A stretch of DNA of 64,000 nucleotides. It comes from Streptomyces sp. NBC_00691. GTDB taxonomy: Bacteria > Actinomycetota > Actinomycetes > Streptomycetales > Streptomycetaceae. Position 1 is the stretch's first letter, and each line of letters begins with the position of its first letter. Positions 35,539 through 44,535 of this stretch are shown here, one piece after another. The notes below the pieces were generated by a model. The model was not told where the DNA came from. It saw nothing but the letters and a program-made list of their open reading frames with translations, and searched no databases. A program made the position numbers and the translations under genes. The DNA lies in contig NZ_CP109007.1 of NCBI RefSeq assembly GCF_036226665.1, forward strand, positions 4,132,501-4,196,500. Reading direction: 5' to 3'.

Positions 35539-35572
35539 TTATCCACAGGGTAGTTGGCAATTCTGTGGACAA
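35539..35572. promoter_or_regulatory. DnaA-box cluster upstream of kptA
   Basis: TTATCCACA (35539-35547, forward) and TGTGGACAA (35564-35572, reverse TTGTCCACA) are perfect DnaA boxes. A weaker TGATCCACA is at 35519-35527. All are in the 122-bp gap between the MerR stop and the kptA start. Confidence 0.7.
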
Positions 35573-35585
35573 CGCGCCTTGTTTT

Positions 35586-36533
35586 TCAGGTGGATTGAGT
35601 AAATTCACCACTGATTTGGTGACTTGTGGCAAGAGTGTCCAATGTCCGCTTGTGGAGCTCTCGTTCGGCGGCAGCCGCGAAGAAGGTCGCGACTCCTTCC
35701 GGACCCACCAGATCCTGAACGGCCCGCACGGTCCCGGCCGGTAGCGCCACCGGCCGCGGCTCGTCGTCCCTCGCCGGAGGCGCGTGGGGCGACAGATGAA
35801 GCTGCAGATGCCGGGTGGCCAACAAACGCATTGCCCGAGCCAGTTCGGCGTCCACCGTCTGCTGGGCCAGCGGCCGAAGGCGCCGGACCATCGTCGCCGC
35901 CTCGCTCGCGTCGGCGTCCGTCGGCGGCCGGTGCTCCAGATAGCGGGCGAAGACGTGCTCGGTCGTGAACTCCAGGAAACGGGAGGCTATGTGCTCGACC
36001 TGGTCCCGAAGTTCTCGTAGGTGCCCGGTGATTGCCGCGAGCGGCACCCCCGCCGCGTACAACTCGGCCGCCACGGCCAGCTCCTGGGGACTCGGTACGA
36101 GGTACTCCTCCGTCTCCCGGTCCGCCAGGGGCTCCAGTACGCCGAGCTCGACGGCCTCCAGGATCGCCGCCTCGTCCGGCGTTCCGCCGAAGCGGGCGTC
36201 GAGTTCCGCCCGGGAGATCCGGTCCGCCTCCTCGTCCGTCCACGGGCCGTGCACCTCGGCGACCAGACCGAGCACCCCGCCGAGTCCCCGGCCGGTGTCC
36301 CAGGCCTCCAGGAGCTCCTTGATCGAGGCCAGGGTGTAGCCCCGGTCGAGAAGGTCGGCGATCTGCCGGAGCCGCGCGAGATGCGCGTCCCCGTACACGT
36401 TCGACCTGCCCCGCCGCTCCGGGCGGGGCAGCAGCCCGCGGTCCTGGTAGGCGCGGATCGTCCGGACCGTGGCCCCGCTGTGATGGGCGAGATCCTCGAT
36501 CCGGTACTCCGGCTGTGCTGACTGCTCGGACAA
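35586..36533 (-). CDS. MerR-family transcriptional regulator
   Basis: A 315-residue MerR regulator. The winged helix-turn-helix reads EYRIEDLAHHSGATVRTIRAYQDRGLLPRPERRGRSNVYGDAHLARLRQIADLLDRGYTLASIKELL. The long C-terminal region is unlike the short metal-sensing members and carries no obvious Cys sensor. Members of this size often bind small hydrophobic effectors. The only clean start is a TTG at 36533 (LSEQSAQPEYRIEDL) behind GGGAGCGG; earlier codons give a Pro/Arg-rich extension. It is followed on the same strand by kptA after 122 bp. Confidence 0.87.
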   Translation of the reverse strand: MSEQSAQPEYRIEDLAHHSGATVRTIRAYQDRGLLPRPERRGRSNVYGDAHLARLRQIADLLDRGYTLASIKELLEAWDTGRGLGGVLGLVAEVHGPWTDEEADRISRAELDARFGGTPDEAAILEAVELGVLEPLADRETEEYLVPSPQELAVAAELYAAGVPLAAITGHLRELRDQVEHIASRFLEFTTEHVFARYLEHRPPTDADASEAATMVRRLRPLAQQTVDAELARAMRLLATRHLQLHLSPHAPPARDDEPRPVALPAGTVRAVQDLVGPEGVATFFAAAAERELHKRTLDTLATSHQISGEFTQST

Positions 36534-36659
36534 AACCGCTCCCACCGACCGCTCGCTCCACCCCGCCCTCGCGGGGCCCCTCCTGCAGGGGATCGATCGT
36601 ACGACCGCCGTGCCGGCCCGAACCCGCGCGGGCACGACGGCCGCTCCCGACGGCCCGCC

Positions 36660-38453
36660 CTACGCCGGCGGCTGCCACCGGGCGAAGGCCCGTAGCGTTC
36701 CCGGGCTGAGCCGGGACAGGAGGTGCGCGCCCCGCGCCTCGGGTGTCACCGGGACGACCGCGCGGTTGTGCAGGACCGCCCCCAGGATCGCGTCCGCGAC
36801 CTTCTCCGGCGGGAAGTTCCGCAGGCCGTACAGCCGGGACGCCTTCCGTTGGCGCCGCTTCTCCTCCGTCTGGTCGGTGACCCCCGCGAACCGAGTGGTC
36901 GCCGTGATGTTGGTGTTGACGATGCCGGGGCATATCGCGGAGACCCCGATGCCCTGGTCGGCCAGCTCGGCCCGCAGGCACTCGCTGAGCATCAGCACCG
37001 CCGCCTTCGACGTGCTGTACGCGGGCAGGGCGCGGGAGGGCTGGAACGCCGCGGCGGACGCGGTGTTGACGATGTGGCCGCCCTGGCCGCGTGCCGTCAT
37101 CTGCGCGCCGAAGACCCGGGATCCGTGGATCACGCCCCACAGATTGACGTCGAGGACCCGCTTCCACTCCTCGCTGGTCGTGTCGAAGAAGGAGCCGGTG
37201 AGTCCGATGCCCGCGTTGTTGACGAGGACGTCGACGACTCCGCAGTCGCTCGCCACCTTCGCGGCGAGCTTCTCCATCGCCTGTTCGTCAGCGACGTCGA
37301 CGGTCTCTCCCCAGGCCTCCGGAGCGCCGATCAGCCGGGCCATCTCGGCCGTGCGGACGGCTCCTTCGGCGTCCCGGTCGACGGCGACGACCCGGGCGCC
37401 CGCCTCAGCGAACGCGAAGGCGGTGGCCCGTCCGATGCCGCTGGCCGCGCCGGTCACCAGGACGAGCTGACCGCCGAACCGCTCGGCGTACTCCGGCTTC
37501 ACGCCGGTCCTCGCCACCGTCGCCGCGACGGGCCGGGGCGCCCTGGTCGCCGGTTCCTCGTGGGTCCGGACGAAATCGCCGATCCAGGACGACAGTTGGT
37601 CGGGACGGGTGCGCGGTACCCAGTGCTTCGCGGGGAGCGTGCGCCGGGTCAGCTCCGGCACCCAGTCGCCCAGGTCGTCGTAGAGCCGCTCGGAGAGGAA
37701 CGCGTCGCCGGTCGGTGTGATCAGCTGCACGGGCGCGTGCGCGTACGCGTCGGGGCGCGGCCTGCCGAGCCGGGCACGGACGTTGTCCCGGTAGAGCCAG
37801 GCGCCGTGCGCGGCGTCGCTCGGCAGCGAGGGCGTCGGGTAGTCACCGGCGGGGACCTTCTCGACGCGCTCCAGGATCTTCGGCCAGCGCTTGCCGAGCG
37901 GGCCGCGCCAGGCGAGCTCCGGAAGCACGGGCGTGTGCAGCATGTACACGTACCAGGACTTGGCTCCCTGGCCGAGGAGCTGGCCGACCCGCCGCGGGGT
38001 GGGCCGGGTCATCCGCCGCTTGATCCAGTGTCCGAAGTGGTCGAGGGAGGGACCCGACATGGAGGTGAAGGAGGCTATCCGGCCCTCGGTGCGCGGGACG
38101 GTCACGAACTCCCAGGACTGCACCGATCCCCAGTCGTGGCCGACGAGGTGGACGGGCCGGTCGGGGCTGACGGCGTCGGCGACCGCGAGGAAGTCGTCCG
38201 TCAGCTTCTCCAGGGTGAAGCCGCCGCGCAGCGGTGCCGGCGCGGTCGAGCGGCCGTGGCCGCGGATGTCGTAGAGGACGACGTGGAAGTCCTCGGCCAG
38301 CCGGGCGGCGACCTCCGTCCACACCTCCTTGGAGTCCGGGTAGCCGTGCACGAGCAGCACGGTGGGCCGGCCCTCCTCGCCGAGTTCGGCGACGCACAGC
38401 TCGATCCCGCCCGTCCGTACCCAGCGCTCCCGTGCTCCGTCGAGCCCCGCCAT
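36660..38453 (-). CDS. EphD-like epoxide hydrolase / short-chain dehydrogenase fusion
   Basis: A 597-residue fusion. The N-terminal alpha/beta-hydrolase has GHDWGS (nucleophile Asp near residue 102) and VHGYPDSKEVW. The C-terminal short-chain dehydrogenase has TGAASGIG near residue 331, NNAG, NTASAAA and YSTSK near 476. The same fusion is M. tuberculosis EphD, where the hydrolase half acts on epoxides in lipid metabolism. Here it may detoxify or modify an epoxide lipid, then oxidise the alcohol. The start ATG at 38453 overlaps the stop of the M24 gene (TGATG), implying translational coupling. No frameshift is visible. Confidence 0.9.
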   Translation of the reverse strand: MAGLDGARERWVRTGGIELCVAELGEEGRPTVLLVHGYPDSKEVWTEVAARLAEDFHVVLYDIRGHGRSTAPAPLRGGFTLEKLTDDFLAVADAVSPDRPVHLVGHDWGSVQSWEFVTVPRTEGRIASFTSMSGPSLDHFGHWIKRRMTRPTPRRVGQLLGQGAKSWYVYMLHTPVLPELAWRGPLGKRWPKILERVEKVPAGDYPTPSLPSDAAHGAWLYRDNVRARLGRPRPDAYAHAPVQLITPTGDAFLSERLYDDLGDWVPELTRRTLPAKHWVPRTRPDQLSSWIGDFVRTHEEPATRAPRPVAATVARTGVKPEYAERFGGQLVLVTGAASGIGRATAFAFAEAGARVVAVDRDAEGAVRTAEMARLIGAPEAWGETVDVADEQAMEKLAAKVASDCGVVDVLVNNAGIGLTGSFFDTTSEEWKRVLDVNLWGVIHGSRVFGAQMTARGQGGHIVNTASAAAFQPSRALPAYSTSKAAVLMLSECLRAELADQGIGVSAICPGIVNTNITATTRFAGVTDQTEEKRRQRKASRLYGLRNFPPEKVADAILGAVLHNRAVVPVTPEARGAHLLSRLSPGTLRAFARWQPPA

Positions 38454-39298
38454 CAGATCGTCCCCTCGTTCCATCGCCGCACGTGCGGCAGATCGTCGTC
38501 CAGCCAGAACGCGCTCTGCTCGGGGTCCCGGGAGTCGGTGACGACCAGGATCTCCTCGAACTTCGCGCCCGTCCCCCGGAACCCGAGGTGCGGCTCGACC
38601 GCCCACAGACCGGGCTGCGGTGGGTGGTCGGAGAACGTGTACGGCGACCAGAGCGGCGACCAGCCGTCCCGGTGGCCGTGCAGGGCGTCGCTCGCGAGGC
38701 CCTTGAGCGCCTGGGTGCCGAAGCCGAAGACGGTCGGCGACCAGCGGCGCTGCTTCACCCGGTCGATCTTGTGGGCGATGACGCCGAAGGGGTAGGCCCG
38801 GTGCCGGTTGGCGTACCCCTGCCGGACCATGAGGCGGTCCACGTCCTGGTAGATCTCACGGAGAGTGCGGCGCTCGCGCACCTCGCGCAGGATCAGTTCG
38901 CGGTGGTCCTGGAGATCGGCGAGCAGCTTGTCGTGCAGGGGATCGAGCCCCAGGCAGCCGCTGTAGCCGATGTCGGCCGTGTATCCCTTGAACACCGGGG
39001 CCATGTCGAGGATGAACGGCATCCCCGCCTCGAGACGCCGGTTCGTCGGGAAGAACTGCAGCGGGATCTTGAAGTCGACGAAGGCGGTGCGGTCCCCGAA
39101 CCAGGCGAACGGCCGGTGGAACCAGTCCCGCACCCCCCGCTCGTACAGCCACTCCCGCTGCATCCGCGCGGCCTCGCGCTCGGTCACCCCGGGCTTGAGC
39201 TGAGCCGCGACGGCCTCCGCGCACTCGTAGGAGAGCCGCTGTACTTCCCTGAACCCCCGCAGCTCCGCGGAGAGTTCGCCTGTCATCGCTGAGGCCAT
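38453..39298 (-). CDS. M24-family metallopeptidase-like protein
   Basis: A 281-residue protein of the creatinase/methionine-aminopeptidase (pita-bread) fold. Metal-ligand segments include FILDMAPVFKGYTADIGYSG and the C-terminal VEPHLGFRGTGAKFEEILVVTD. The HKIDRVKQRR segment before the second ligand half differs from standard aminopeptidases, so it may be a Xaa-Pro-type peptidase or a non-peptidase relative. It starts at ATG 39298 (MASAMTGEL) or 39286 (MTGEL). Its stop codon overlaps the start of the downstream EphD-like gene, so the two probably act in one pathway. Confidence 0.85.
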   Translation of the reverse strand: MASAMTGELSAELRGFREVQRLSYECAEAVAAQLKPGVTEREAARMQREWLYERGVRDWFHRPFAWFGDRTAFVDFKIPLQFFPTNRRLEAGMPFILDMAPVFKGYTADIGYSGCLGLDPLHDKLLADLQDHRELILREVRERRTLREIYQDVDRLMVRQGYANRHRAYPFGVIAHKIDRVKQRRWSPTVFGFGTQALKGLASDALHGHRDGWSPLWSPYTFSDHPPQPGLWAVEPHLGFRGTGAKFEEILVVTDSRDPEQSAFWLDDDLPHVRRWNEGTI

Positions 39299-39571
39299 GC
39301 CACCCGCCGTCCCGTGTGAGCGCCCGACTGCGCTACGCGTCCGTAACTTGACACCGATGAATGTGACAATGCTCGGCGGCTGCGTCAAGGGGTCCGACGA
39401 CGCCCTGTGGAAAAGCGGCCGTCCTGGAGCGCCGCACCCGGCCGCGAGCCTGTGGAAAAAGACTTTCGTCGCGAGCTCCCCTACTGGCTTGTACTCCTCT
39501 GGTCGGACAAGGATCGAGCCGTTGGGCTGACGACCGCTGTGGCGCAGGCCACTACCGTCGGAGGCGTGACT

Positions 39572-40555
39572 GTGATCGCGACCGAAAGCCTCAGCAAGCG
39601 GTTCCCCCGGGTGACCGCTCTTGACCGGCTCTCCCTGGACATCGGACCCGGTGTGACCGGACTCGTGGGTGCCAACGGAGCCGGCAAGTCCACCATGATC
39701 AAGATTCTGCTCGGACTCTCCCCCGCCACGGAGGGCACCGCGCAGGTCCTCGGCATGGACGTCCGCACGCACGGCGCGGAGATCCGCGAGCGCGTGGGCT
39801 ACATGCCCGAGCACGACTGCCTTCCGCCGGACGTCTCGGCCACCGAGTTCGTCGTCCACATGGCGCGGATGTCCGGGCTGCCCGCGACGGCCGCCCGCGA
39901 GCGGACCGCGGACACCCTGCGGCACGTGGGTCTGTACGAGGAGCGGTACCGCCCGATGGGCGGCTACTCGACCGGCATGAAGCAGCGCGTGAAGCTCGCC
40001 CAGGCGCTGGTCCACGACCCGAAGCTGGTCCTCCTGGACGAGCCGACGAACGGTCTGGACCCGGTCGGCCGGGACGAGATGCTGGGACTGATCCGCCGGG
40101 TCTGGACCGACTTCGGCATCTCGGTCCTCGTCACCTCGCACCTGCTCGGCGAGCTGGAGCGCACCTGCGACCACGTCGTCGTCATCGACGGCGGCACGCT
40201 CCTCCGCTCCAGTTCCACCAGCGACTTCACCCGGACGACGACGACGCTCGCCGTCGAGGTCACCGACTCCGACCGGCACACCGACGGCACGGCGGCCCTC
40301 CGCGCCGCCCTCGCCGCCGCGGGTGTCACGCTCCACGCGGGCGTGGAGGAGGGCCTGCCCGGCGCCGGCCACATCCTCCTCCTGGAGGCCCCGGGCGAGG
40401 AGACGTACGACCTCGTGCGGGACACCGTCGCCGACCTCGGCCTCGGTCTCGTCCGCATGGAGCAGCGCCGCCACCACATCGCCGAGGTCTTCCGTCCCGA
40501 GGCGTCCCCGCAGCACGAGGACCCGCAGCAGCCCGAGGAGGTGCAGGCCCGATGA
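39572..40555 (+). CDS. ABC transporter ATPase (first of a pair)
   Basis: A 327-residue ABC-2-type ATPase with Walker A GANGAGKST, Q-loop YMPEHD, signature YSTGMKQR and Walker B LVLLDEPTNGLDP. The C-terminal extension (about residues 215-327) is acidic. It overlaps the next permease gene by 4 bp. The start is likely the GTG at 39572, spaced 7 nt from GGAGG; an alternative GTG lies 6 nt upstream. The four genes 39572-43149 form one operon coding for two ATPases and two permeases, probably a heteromeric exporter of an unknown substrate. Confidence 0.9.
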   Translation: MIATESLSKRFPRVTALDRLSLDIGPGVTGLVGANGAGKSTMIKILLGLSPATEGTAQVLGMDVRTHGAEIRERVGYMPEHDCLPPDVSATEFVVHMARMSGLPATAARERTADTLRHVGLYEERYRPMGGYSTGMKQRVKLAQALVHDPKLVLLDEPTNGLDPVGRDEMLGLIRRVWTDFGISVLVTSHLLGELERTCDHVVVIDGGTLLRSSSTSDFTRTTTTLAVEVTDSDRHTDGTAALRAALAAAGVTLHAGVEEGLPGAGHILLLEAPGEETYDLVRDTVADLGLGLVRMEQRRHHIAEVFRPEASPQHEDPQQPEEVQAR

Positions 40556-41454
40556 GCACCCCCGCCCCCCAGGCCGCTCCCGACACGACCCGCATCCACA
40601 ACATCGGCTACCGCTCCTACGACGGCCCGAGGCTCGGCCGGGCGTACGCGCGCAGGTCGCTGTTCTCGCAGTCCCTGCGCGGCGCGTACGGCCTCGGCCG
40701 CAGCGCCAAGTCCAAGGTGCTGCCGATGCTGCTCTTCGGCGTGATGTGCGTACCCGCGCTGATCATCGTCGCGGTCGCCGTCGTCACCAAGCAGACCAAG
40801 CTGTCGATCGAGTACACGCAGTACGCGATCTTCCTCCAGGTCGTCATCGGCATCTACCTGGCCTCCCAGGCGCCGCAGTCGGTCTCCCGCGACCTCCGGT
40901 TCCGGACCGTGCCGCTGTACTTCTCCCGGCCGATCGAGCGCGCGGACTACGTGCTCGCCAAGTTCGGCGCGATGGCCTCGGCGCTCTTCCTGCTGACCGC
41001 GGTCCCCCTCCTGATCCTCTGGATCGGCTCCCTGCTGGCCAAGATGGACTTCGGCACGCAGACGCAGATGTTCGGCCAGGGACTGGTCTCCGTGGCCCTG
41101 CTCTCGCTGCTGTTCGGCGGCGTCGGACTGGTCATGGCGGCGCTCACCCCGCGCCGCGGCTTCGGTGTCGCCGCCGTGATCGGTGCGCTGACGATCTCGT
41201 ACGGAGCGGTCTCCACGCTCCAGGGCATCGCGTACGGCACGGACAACCTCGGCGCCATCTCCTGGCTCGGCCTGTTCTCGCCGATCACGCTCATCGACGG
41301 CGTGCAGACCGCCTTCCTCGGCGCGCCCTCCTCCTTCCCCGGAGGCGAGGGCCCGGGCGCCGGTGTCGGCGCGGTCTATCTGCTGGTCGTCCTCGCGCTC
41401 GTCGCCGGCTCGTACGGCACCCTGATGCGCCGCTACCGAAAGGTCGGGCTGTGA
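40552..41454 (+). CDS. ABC transporter permease (ABC-2 type)
   Basis: A 300-residue integral membrane protein. About six hydrophobic helices follow the cytoplasmic N-terminus (MSTPAPQAAPDTTRIHNIGYRSYDGP), among them VLPMLLFGVMCVPALIIVAVAVV, LFLLTAVPLLILWIGSLLA and AVYLLVVLALVAGSYGTLM. The LFSPITLIDG segment is usual for ABC-2 permeases. It overlaps the upstream ATPase by 4 bp (ATGA) and precedes the second ATPase by 49 bp, so it probably dimerises with the second permease. Confidence 0.88.
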   Translation: MSTPAPQAAPDTTRIHNIGYRSYDGPRLGRAYARRSLFSQSLRGAYGLGRSAKSKVLPMLLFGVMCVPALIIVAVAVVTKQTKLSIEYTQYAIFLQVVIGIYLASQAPQSVSRDLRFRTVPLYFSRPIERADYVLAKFGAMASALFLLTAVPLLILWIGSLLAKMDFGTQTQMFGQGLVSVALLSLLFGGVGLVMAALTPRRGFGVAAVIGALTISYGAVSTLQGIAYGTDNLGAISWLGLFSPITLIDGVQTAFLGAPSSFPGGEGPGAGVGAVYLLVVLALVAGSYGTLMRRYRKVGL

Positions 41455-41503
41455 CAGCCGTCCCGTCGCCCGCCACCACCCCTCTAAGGAATGGGCTGCG
41501 CCC

Positions 41504-42415
41504 ATGAGCATCCTCTCTATCGACCACGTCTCCCGATGGTTCGGAAACGTCGTGGCCGTGAACGACGTCACGATGACGGTGGGCCCGGGTGTCACCGGCC
41601 TCCTCGGGCCGAACGGCGCGGGAAAGTCCACTCTGATCAACATGATGGGCGGTTTTCTCGACCCCTCCACCGGCAGCGTCACCCTCGACGGGCGGACGAT
41701 CTGGGGGAACGAGTCGGTCTACCGCGAGATCGGCGTGGTGCCCGAGCGGGAGGCGATGTACGACTTCCTCACCGGCCGCGAGTTCGTCGTGGCGAACGCG
41801 GAACTGCAGGGCCTCGGCGCCGAGGAGGCCCAGCGGGCGCTGGCCACGGTCGAGATGGAGTACGCGCAGGACCGCAAGATCTCCACGTACAGCAAGGGCA
41901 TGCGGCAGCGCGTGAAGATGGCCTCGGCCCTCGTGCACGACCCGTCGGTGCTGCTGCTCGACGAGCCGTTCAACGGCATGGACCCGCGCCAGCGCATGCA
42001 GCTGATGGACCTGCTGCGGCAGATGGGCGCGGACGGCCGCACGGTGCTGTTCTCCTCGCACATCCTGGAGGAGGTCGAGCAGCTCGCCTCCCACATCGAG
42101 GTGATCGTGGCAGGGCGGCACGCGGCGTCCGGCGACTTCCGCAAGATCCGCCGGCTGATGACGGACCGGCCGCACCGCTACCTGGTCCGCTCCAGCGACG
42201 ACCGGGCACTCGCCGCGGCGCTGATCGCCGACCCGTCCACGGCCGGCATCGAGGTCGACCACGTGGAGGGCGGACTGCGCATCCAGGCGGTGGACTTCGG
42301 GCGGTTCACCGAACTGCTGCCGAAGGTCGCGCGCGAGCGGGGGGTCCGTCTGCTGACGGTCTCGCCCTCGGACGAGTCCCTCGAATCGGTCTTCTCGTAC
42401 CTCGTCGCGGCCTGA
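41504..42415 (+). CDS. ABC transporter ATPase (second of a pair)
   Basis: A 303-residue ATPase closely resembling the first (Walker A GPNGAGKST, Q-loop VVPEREAMYD, signature YSKGMRQR, Walker B LLLDEPFNGMDP). Both ATPases share the C-terminal domain typical of the lipid or antibiotic ABC-2 exporters. It starts at ATG 41504 following AAGGA and is followed by the second permease after 14 bp. Confidence 0.92.
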   Translation: MSILSIDHVSRWFGNVVAVNDVTMTVGPGVTGLLGPNGAGKSTLINMMGGFLDPSTGSVTLDGRTIWGNESVYREIGVVPEREAMYDFLTGREFVVANAELQGLGAEEAQRALATVEMEYAQDRKISTYSKGMRQRVKMASALVHDPSVLLLDEPFNGMDPRQRMQLMDLLRQMGADGRTVLFSSHILEEVEQLASHIEVIVAGRHAASGDFRKIRRLMTDRPHRYLVRSSDDRALAAALIADPSTAGIEVDHVEGGLRIQAVDFGRFTELLPKVARERGVRLLTVSPSDESLESVFSYLVAA

Positions 42416-42429
42416 AAGGAGCCTGACCG

Positions 42430-43149
42430 ATGTACAACCCCACAGTCGCCCGGCTCACCTACCGGGCCCTCCTCGGCCGCCGCCGGGCCCTGATTCTCTT
42501 CCTGCTGCCCGGCATGCTGCTGCTCATCGCCGCGGCGGTGCGCGCCTTCAACGGAGCGGACGACCAGGTCGCGGCCGACGTCCTCGGCGGCTTCGCGCTG
42601 GCCACGATGGTCCCGCTGATCGGTGTGATCGCCGGAACGGGCGCGATCGGACCCGAGATCGACGACGGCTCGATCGTCTATCTGCTGTCCAAGCCGGTGA
42701 AGCGGCCCTCCATCATCTTCACCAAGCTGATCGTCGCGATCGCCGTGACGATGGTCTTCTCGGCGGTGCCGACGTTCATCGCCGGTTTCATCCTCAACGG
42801 CAACGGCCAGCAGGTCGCCGTGGCGTACACGGTGGCGGCGCTCGTGGCCTCCATCGCCTACAGCGCGCTGTTCCTGCTGCTCGGCACGATCAGCCGGCAC
42901 GCGGTGGTCATCGGCCTGGTCTACGCCCTGGTGTGGGAGGCCCTGTTCGGCTCCCTGATCGAGGGGGCGCGCACCCTGAGCGTCCAGCAGTGGGCGCTCG
43001 CCCTCGCCGAGAAGGTCACCGGCGACGGCCTGATCACCTCGGAGGTCAGCCTCACCACGGCGGTCGTGCTCCTCTCCGCGGTCACGGTCGCGGCGACCTG
43101 GTTCGCCGGCTTCAAGCTCCGCACGCTGAAGCTGGCGGGCGAGGAGTAG
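42430..43149 (+). CDS. ABC transporter permease (second)
   Basis: A 239-residue membrane protein with about six helices (ALILFLLPGMLLLIAAAVRAF; FALATMVPLIGVIAGTGAIG; LIVAIAVTMVFSAVPTFIAGFIL; VAALVASIAYSALFLLLG; HAVVIGLVYALVWEALFG; LTTAVVLLSAVTVAATWFAGF). SKPVKRPSIIFTK is the cytoplasmic coupling region common to this permease family. Sits last in the ABC operon with GGAG upstream and is convergent with the MFS gene. Confidence 0.88.
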   Translation: MYNPTVARLTYRALLGRRRALILFLLPGMLLLIAAAVRAFNGADDQVAADVLGGFALATMVPLIGVIAGTGAIGPEIDDGSIVYLLSKPVKRPSIIFTKLIVAIAVTMVFSAVPTFIAGFILNGNGQQVAVAYTVAALVASIAYSALFLLLGTISRHAVVIGLVYALVWEALFGSLIEGARTLSVQQWALALAEKVTGDGLITSEVSLTTAVVLLSAVTVAATWFAGFKLRTLKLAGEE

Positions 43150-43236
43150 AGGCGGACATGCAAGCGGTACGGCTCCGAGGCCGGGCGTCCCACCCCGGGA
43201 GCCCCACCCCGGAGCCGCACCGCAACCCCCCTCCCC

Positions 43237-44535
43237 TCACACCGTCCGGTCCCGGGCCGCGAAGAGCCCCACGGTGAGGGCCGCCGCGCAGACACCGAGG
43301 ACGACGCAGATCGGCAAGGTCCAGGAGCCGGTGGCCTGGTGCAGGGCGCCGGCCGCGAGCGGCCCCGCGGCGGCGAGCAGATAGCCGACCGTCTGGGCCA
43401 TCCCGGAGAGCCGGGCCGCGGTCACCGCGTCCCCGGAGCGCAGCACGATCAGGGTCAGAGCGAGACCGACCGCGCCGCCCTGGCCGACCCCGAGCACCGC
43501 CGACCAGAGCCAGGCACCCTCCACCGGCGCCACCATCAGACCGGCGTAACCGGCCGCGACCAGCGTCGTGACCAGGACGATCAGTGGACGCTGGCTCCGC
43601 ATCCGGCCGGCGAGCAGCGGCACCACGAAGGCGCCCGCGACCTGGATCAGGTTGTTGAAGGCGAAGACGACACCGGCCGCGGAACGGCTCATCCCGTGAT
43701 CGGTGAAGATCGTCGGCATCCAGGCGATCAGCACGTACGACCACAGCGACTGCAGTCCCATGAAGAGCGTGACCTGCCAGGCGAGCGCCGAGCGCCAGAC
43801 GCTCACCGGGCGGGCGCCGACGGCCGGGACGGCCCGTACCGCGTGGCCTGTACGGCCCCGGGCGATCAGGACCTGGGGCAGCCAGGCGACGGCGGCGATC
43901 ACGGCGAGCAGGGACCAGAAGCCGAGCGAACCCTGCCAGCCGCCGCCGAGCGCCTTCTCCAGCGGCACCGCGGCCGCCGCCGCGACCGTAGCACCGGCGA
44001 TCATCGCGCCCGTGTAGACCGAGGTCATCGCGGCGGCCCGGTCCGGGAAGTCACGCTTGATCAGGCCCGGCATCAGTACGTTGAGCAGGGCGATCGCCGT
44101 GCCGACGAGGATGCCGCCGCCGTACAGCGCGTACACGGAGGGCAGTACGCGCGCGAGGATGCCGACGGCGAGCAGCAGCAGGGCCCCGAGCAGCACGCGT
44201 TCGGCGCCGAAGCGGCGCCCCAGCCAGGGCGCGACCAGCGCGCCCACGCCCAGGAACAGCACCGGCACCGAGGTCACGAGCGAACTCGCCGTCGAGGAGA
44301 GCCCGAAGGCGCCGGATATCTCGCCGACCAGCGGCGCCACGCTCGCGAGCGCGGCCCGCATGTTCAGCGAGGCCAGCACGATCCCGGCGAGGAGCAGCGC
44401 CGGATGCGCGAGCAGCGCCCGCCGCGCCGCCGCGCCGGTGGCCGACGCCGTGACCCCGGCCTCCGCGTCGACGAGCACCGGCGGCGGTACGGGTGAGGGT
44501 GTGGCGGACCCCGCCGTCCGGGTCTCCGCGCTCAT
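43237..44535 (-). CDS. MFS transporter, CynX/NimT-like
   Basis: A 432-residue 12-helix major facilitator. The first segments read NMRAALASVAPLVGEISGAFGLSSTASSLVTSVPVLFLG; RFGAERVLLGALLLLAVGILARVLPSVYALYGG follows. These, the long N-terminal loop and the lack of an RLI/GRRP drug-pump pattern, match the cyanate permease (CynX) group. The substrate cannot be assigned. It overlaps the GntR regulator by 4 bp, so it is the regulated partner of that gene. Confidence 0.88.
   Translation of the reverse strand: MSAETRTAGSATPSPVPPPVLVDAEAGVTASATGAAARRALLAHPALLLAGIVLASLNMRAALASVAPLVGEISGAFGLSSTASSLVTSVPVLFLGVGALVAPWLGRRFGAERVLLGALLLLAVGILARVLPSVYALYGGGILVGTAIALLNVLMPGLIKRDFPDRAAAMTSVYTGAMIAGATVAAAAAVPLEKALGGGWQGSLGFWSLLAVIAAVAWLPQVLIARGRTGHAVRAVPAVGARPVSVWRSALAWQVTLFMGLQSLWSYVLIAWMPTIFTDHGMSRSAAGVVFAFNNLIQVAGAFVVPLLAGRMRSQRPLIVLVTTLVAAGYAGLMVAPVEGAWLWSAVLGVGQGGAVGLALTLIVLRSGDAVTAARLSGMAQTVGYLLAAAGPLAAGALHQATGSWTLPICVVLGVCAAALTVGLFAARDRTV

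Noticed and set aside
39406..39459. Two TGTGGAAAA (TTTTCCACA) motifs as DnaA boxes
   Set aside because: The third base differs from the Streptomyces consensus (G/A/C), so these are only weak candidates in the ABC operon leader.
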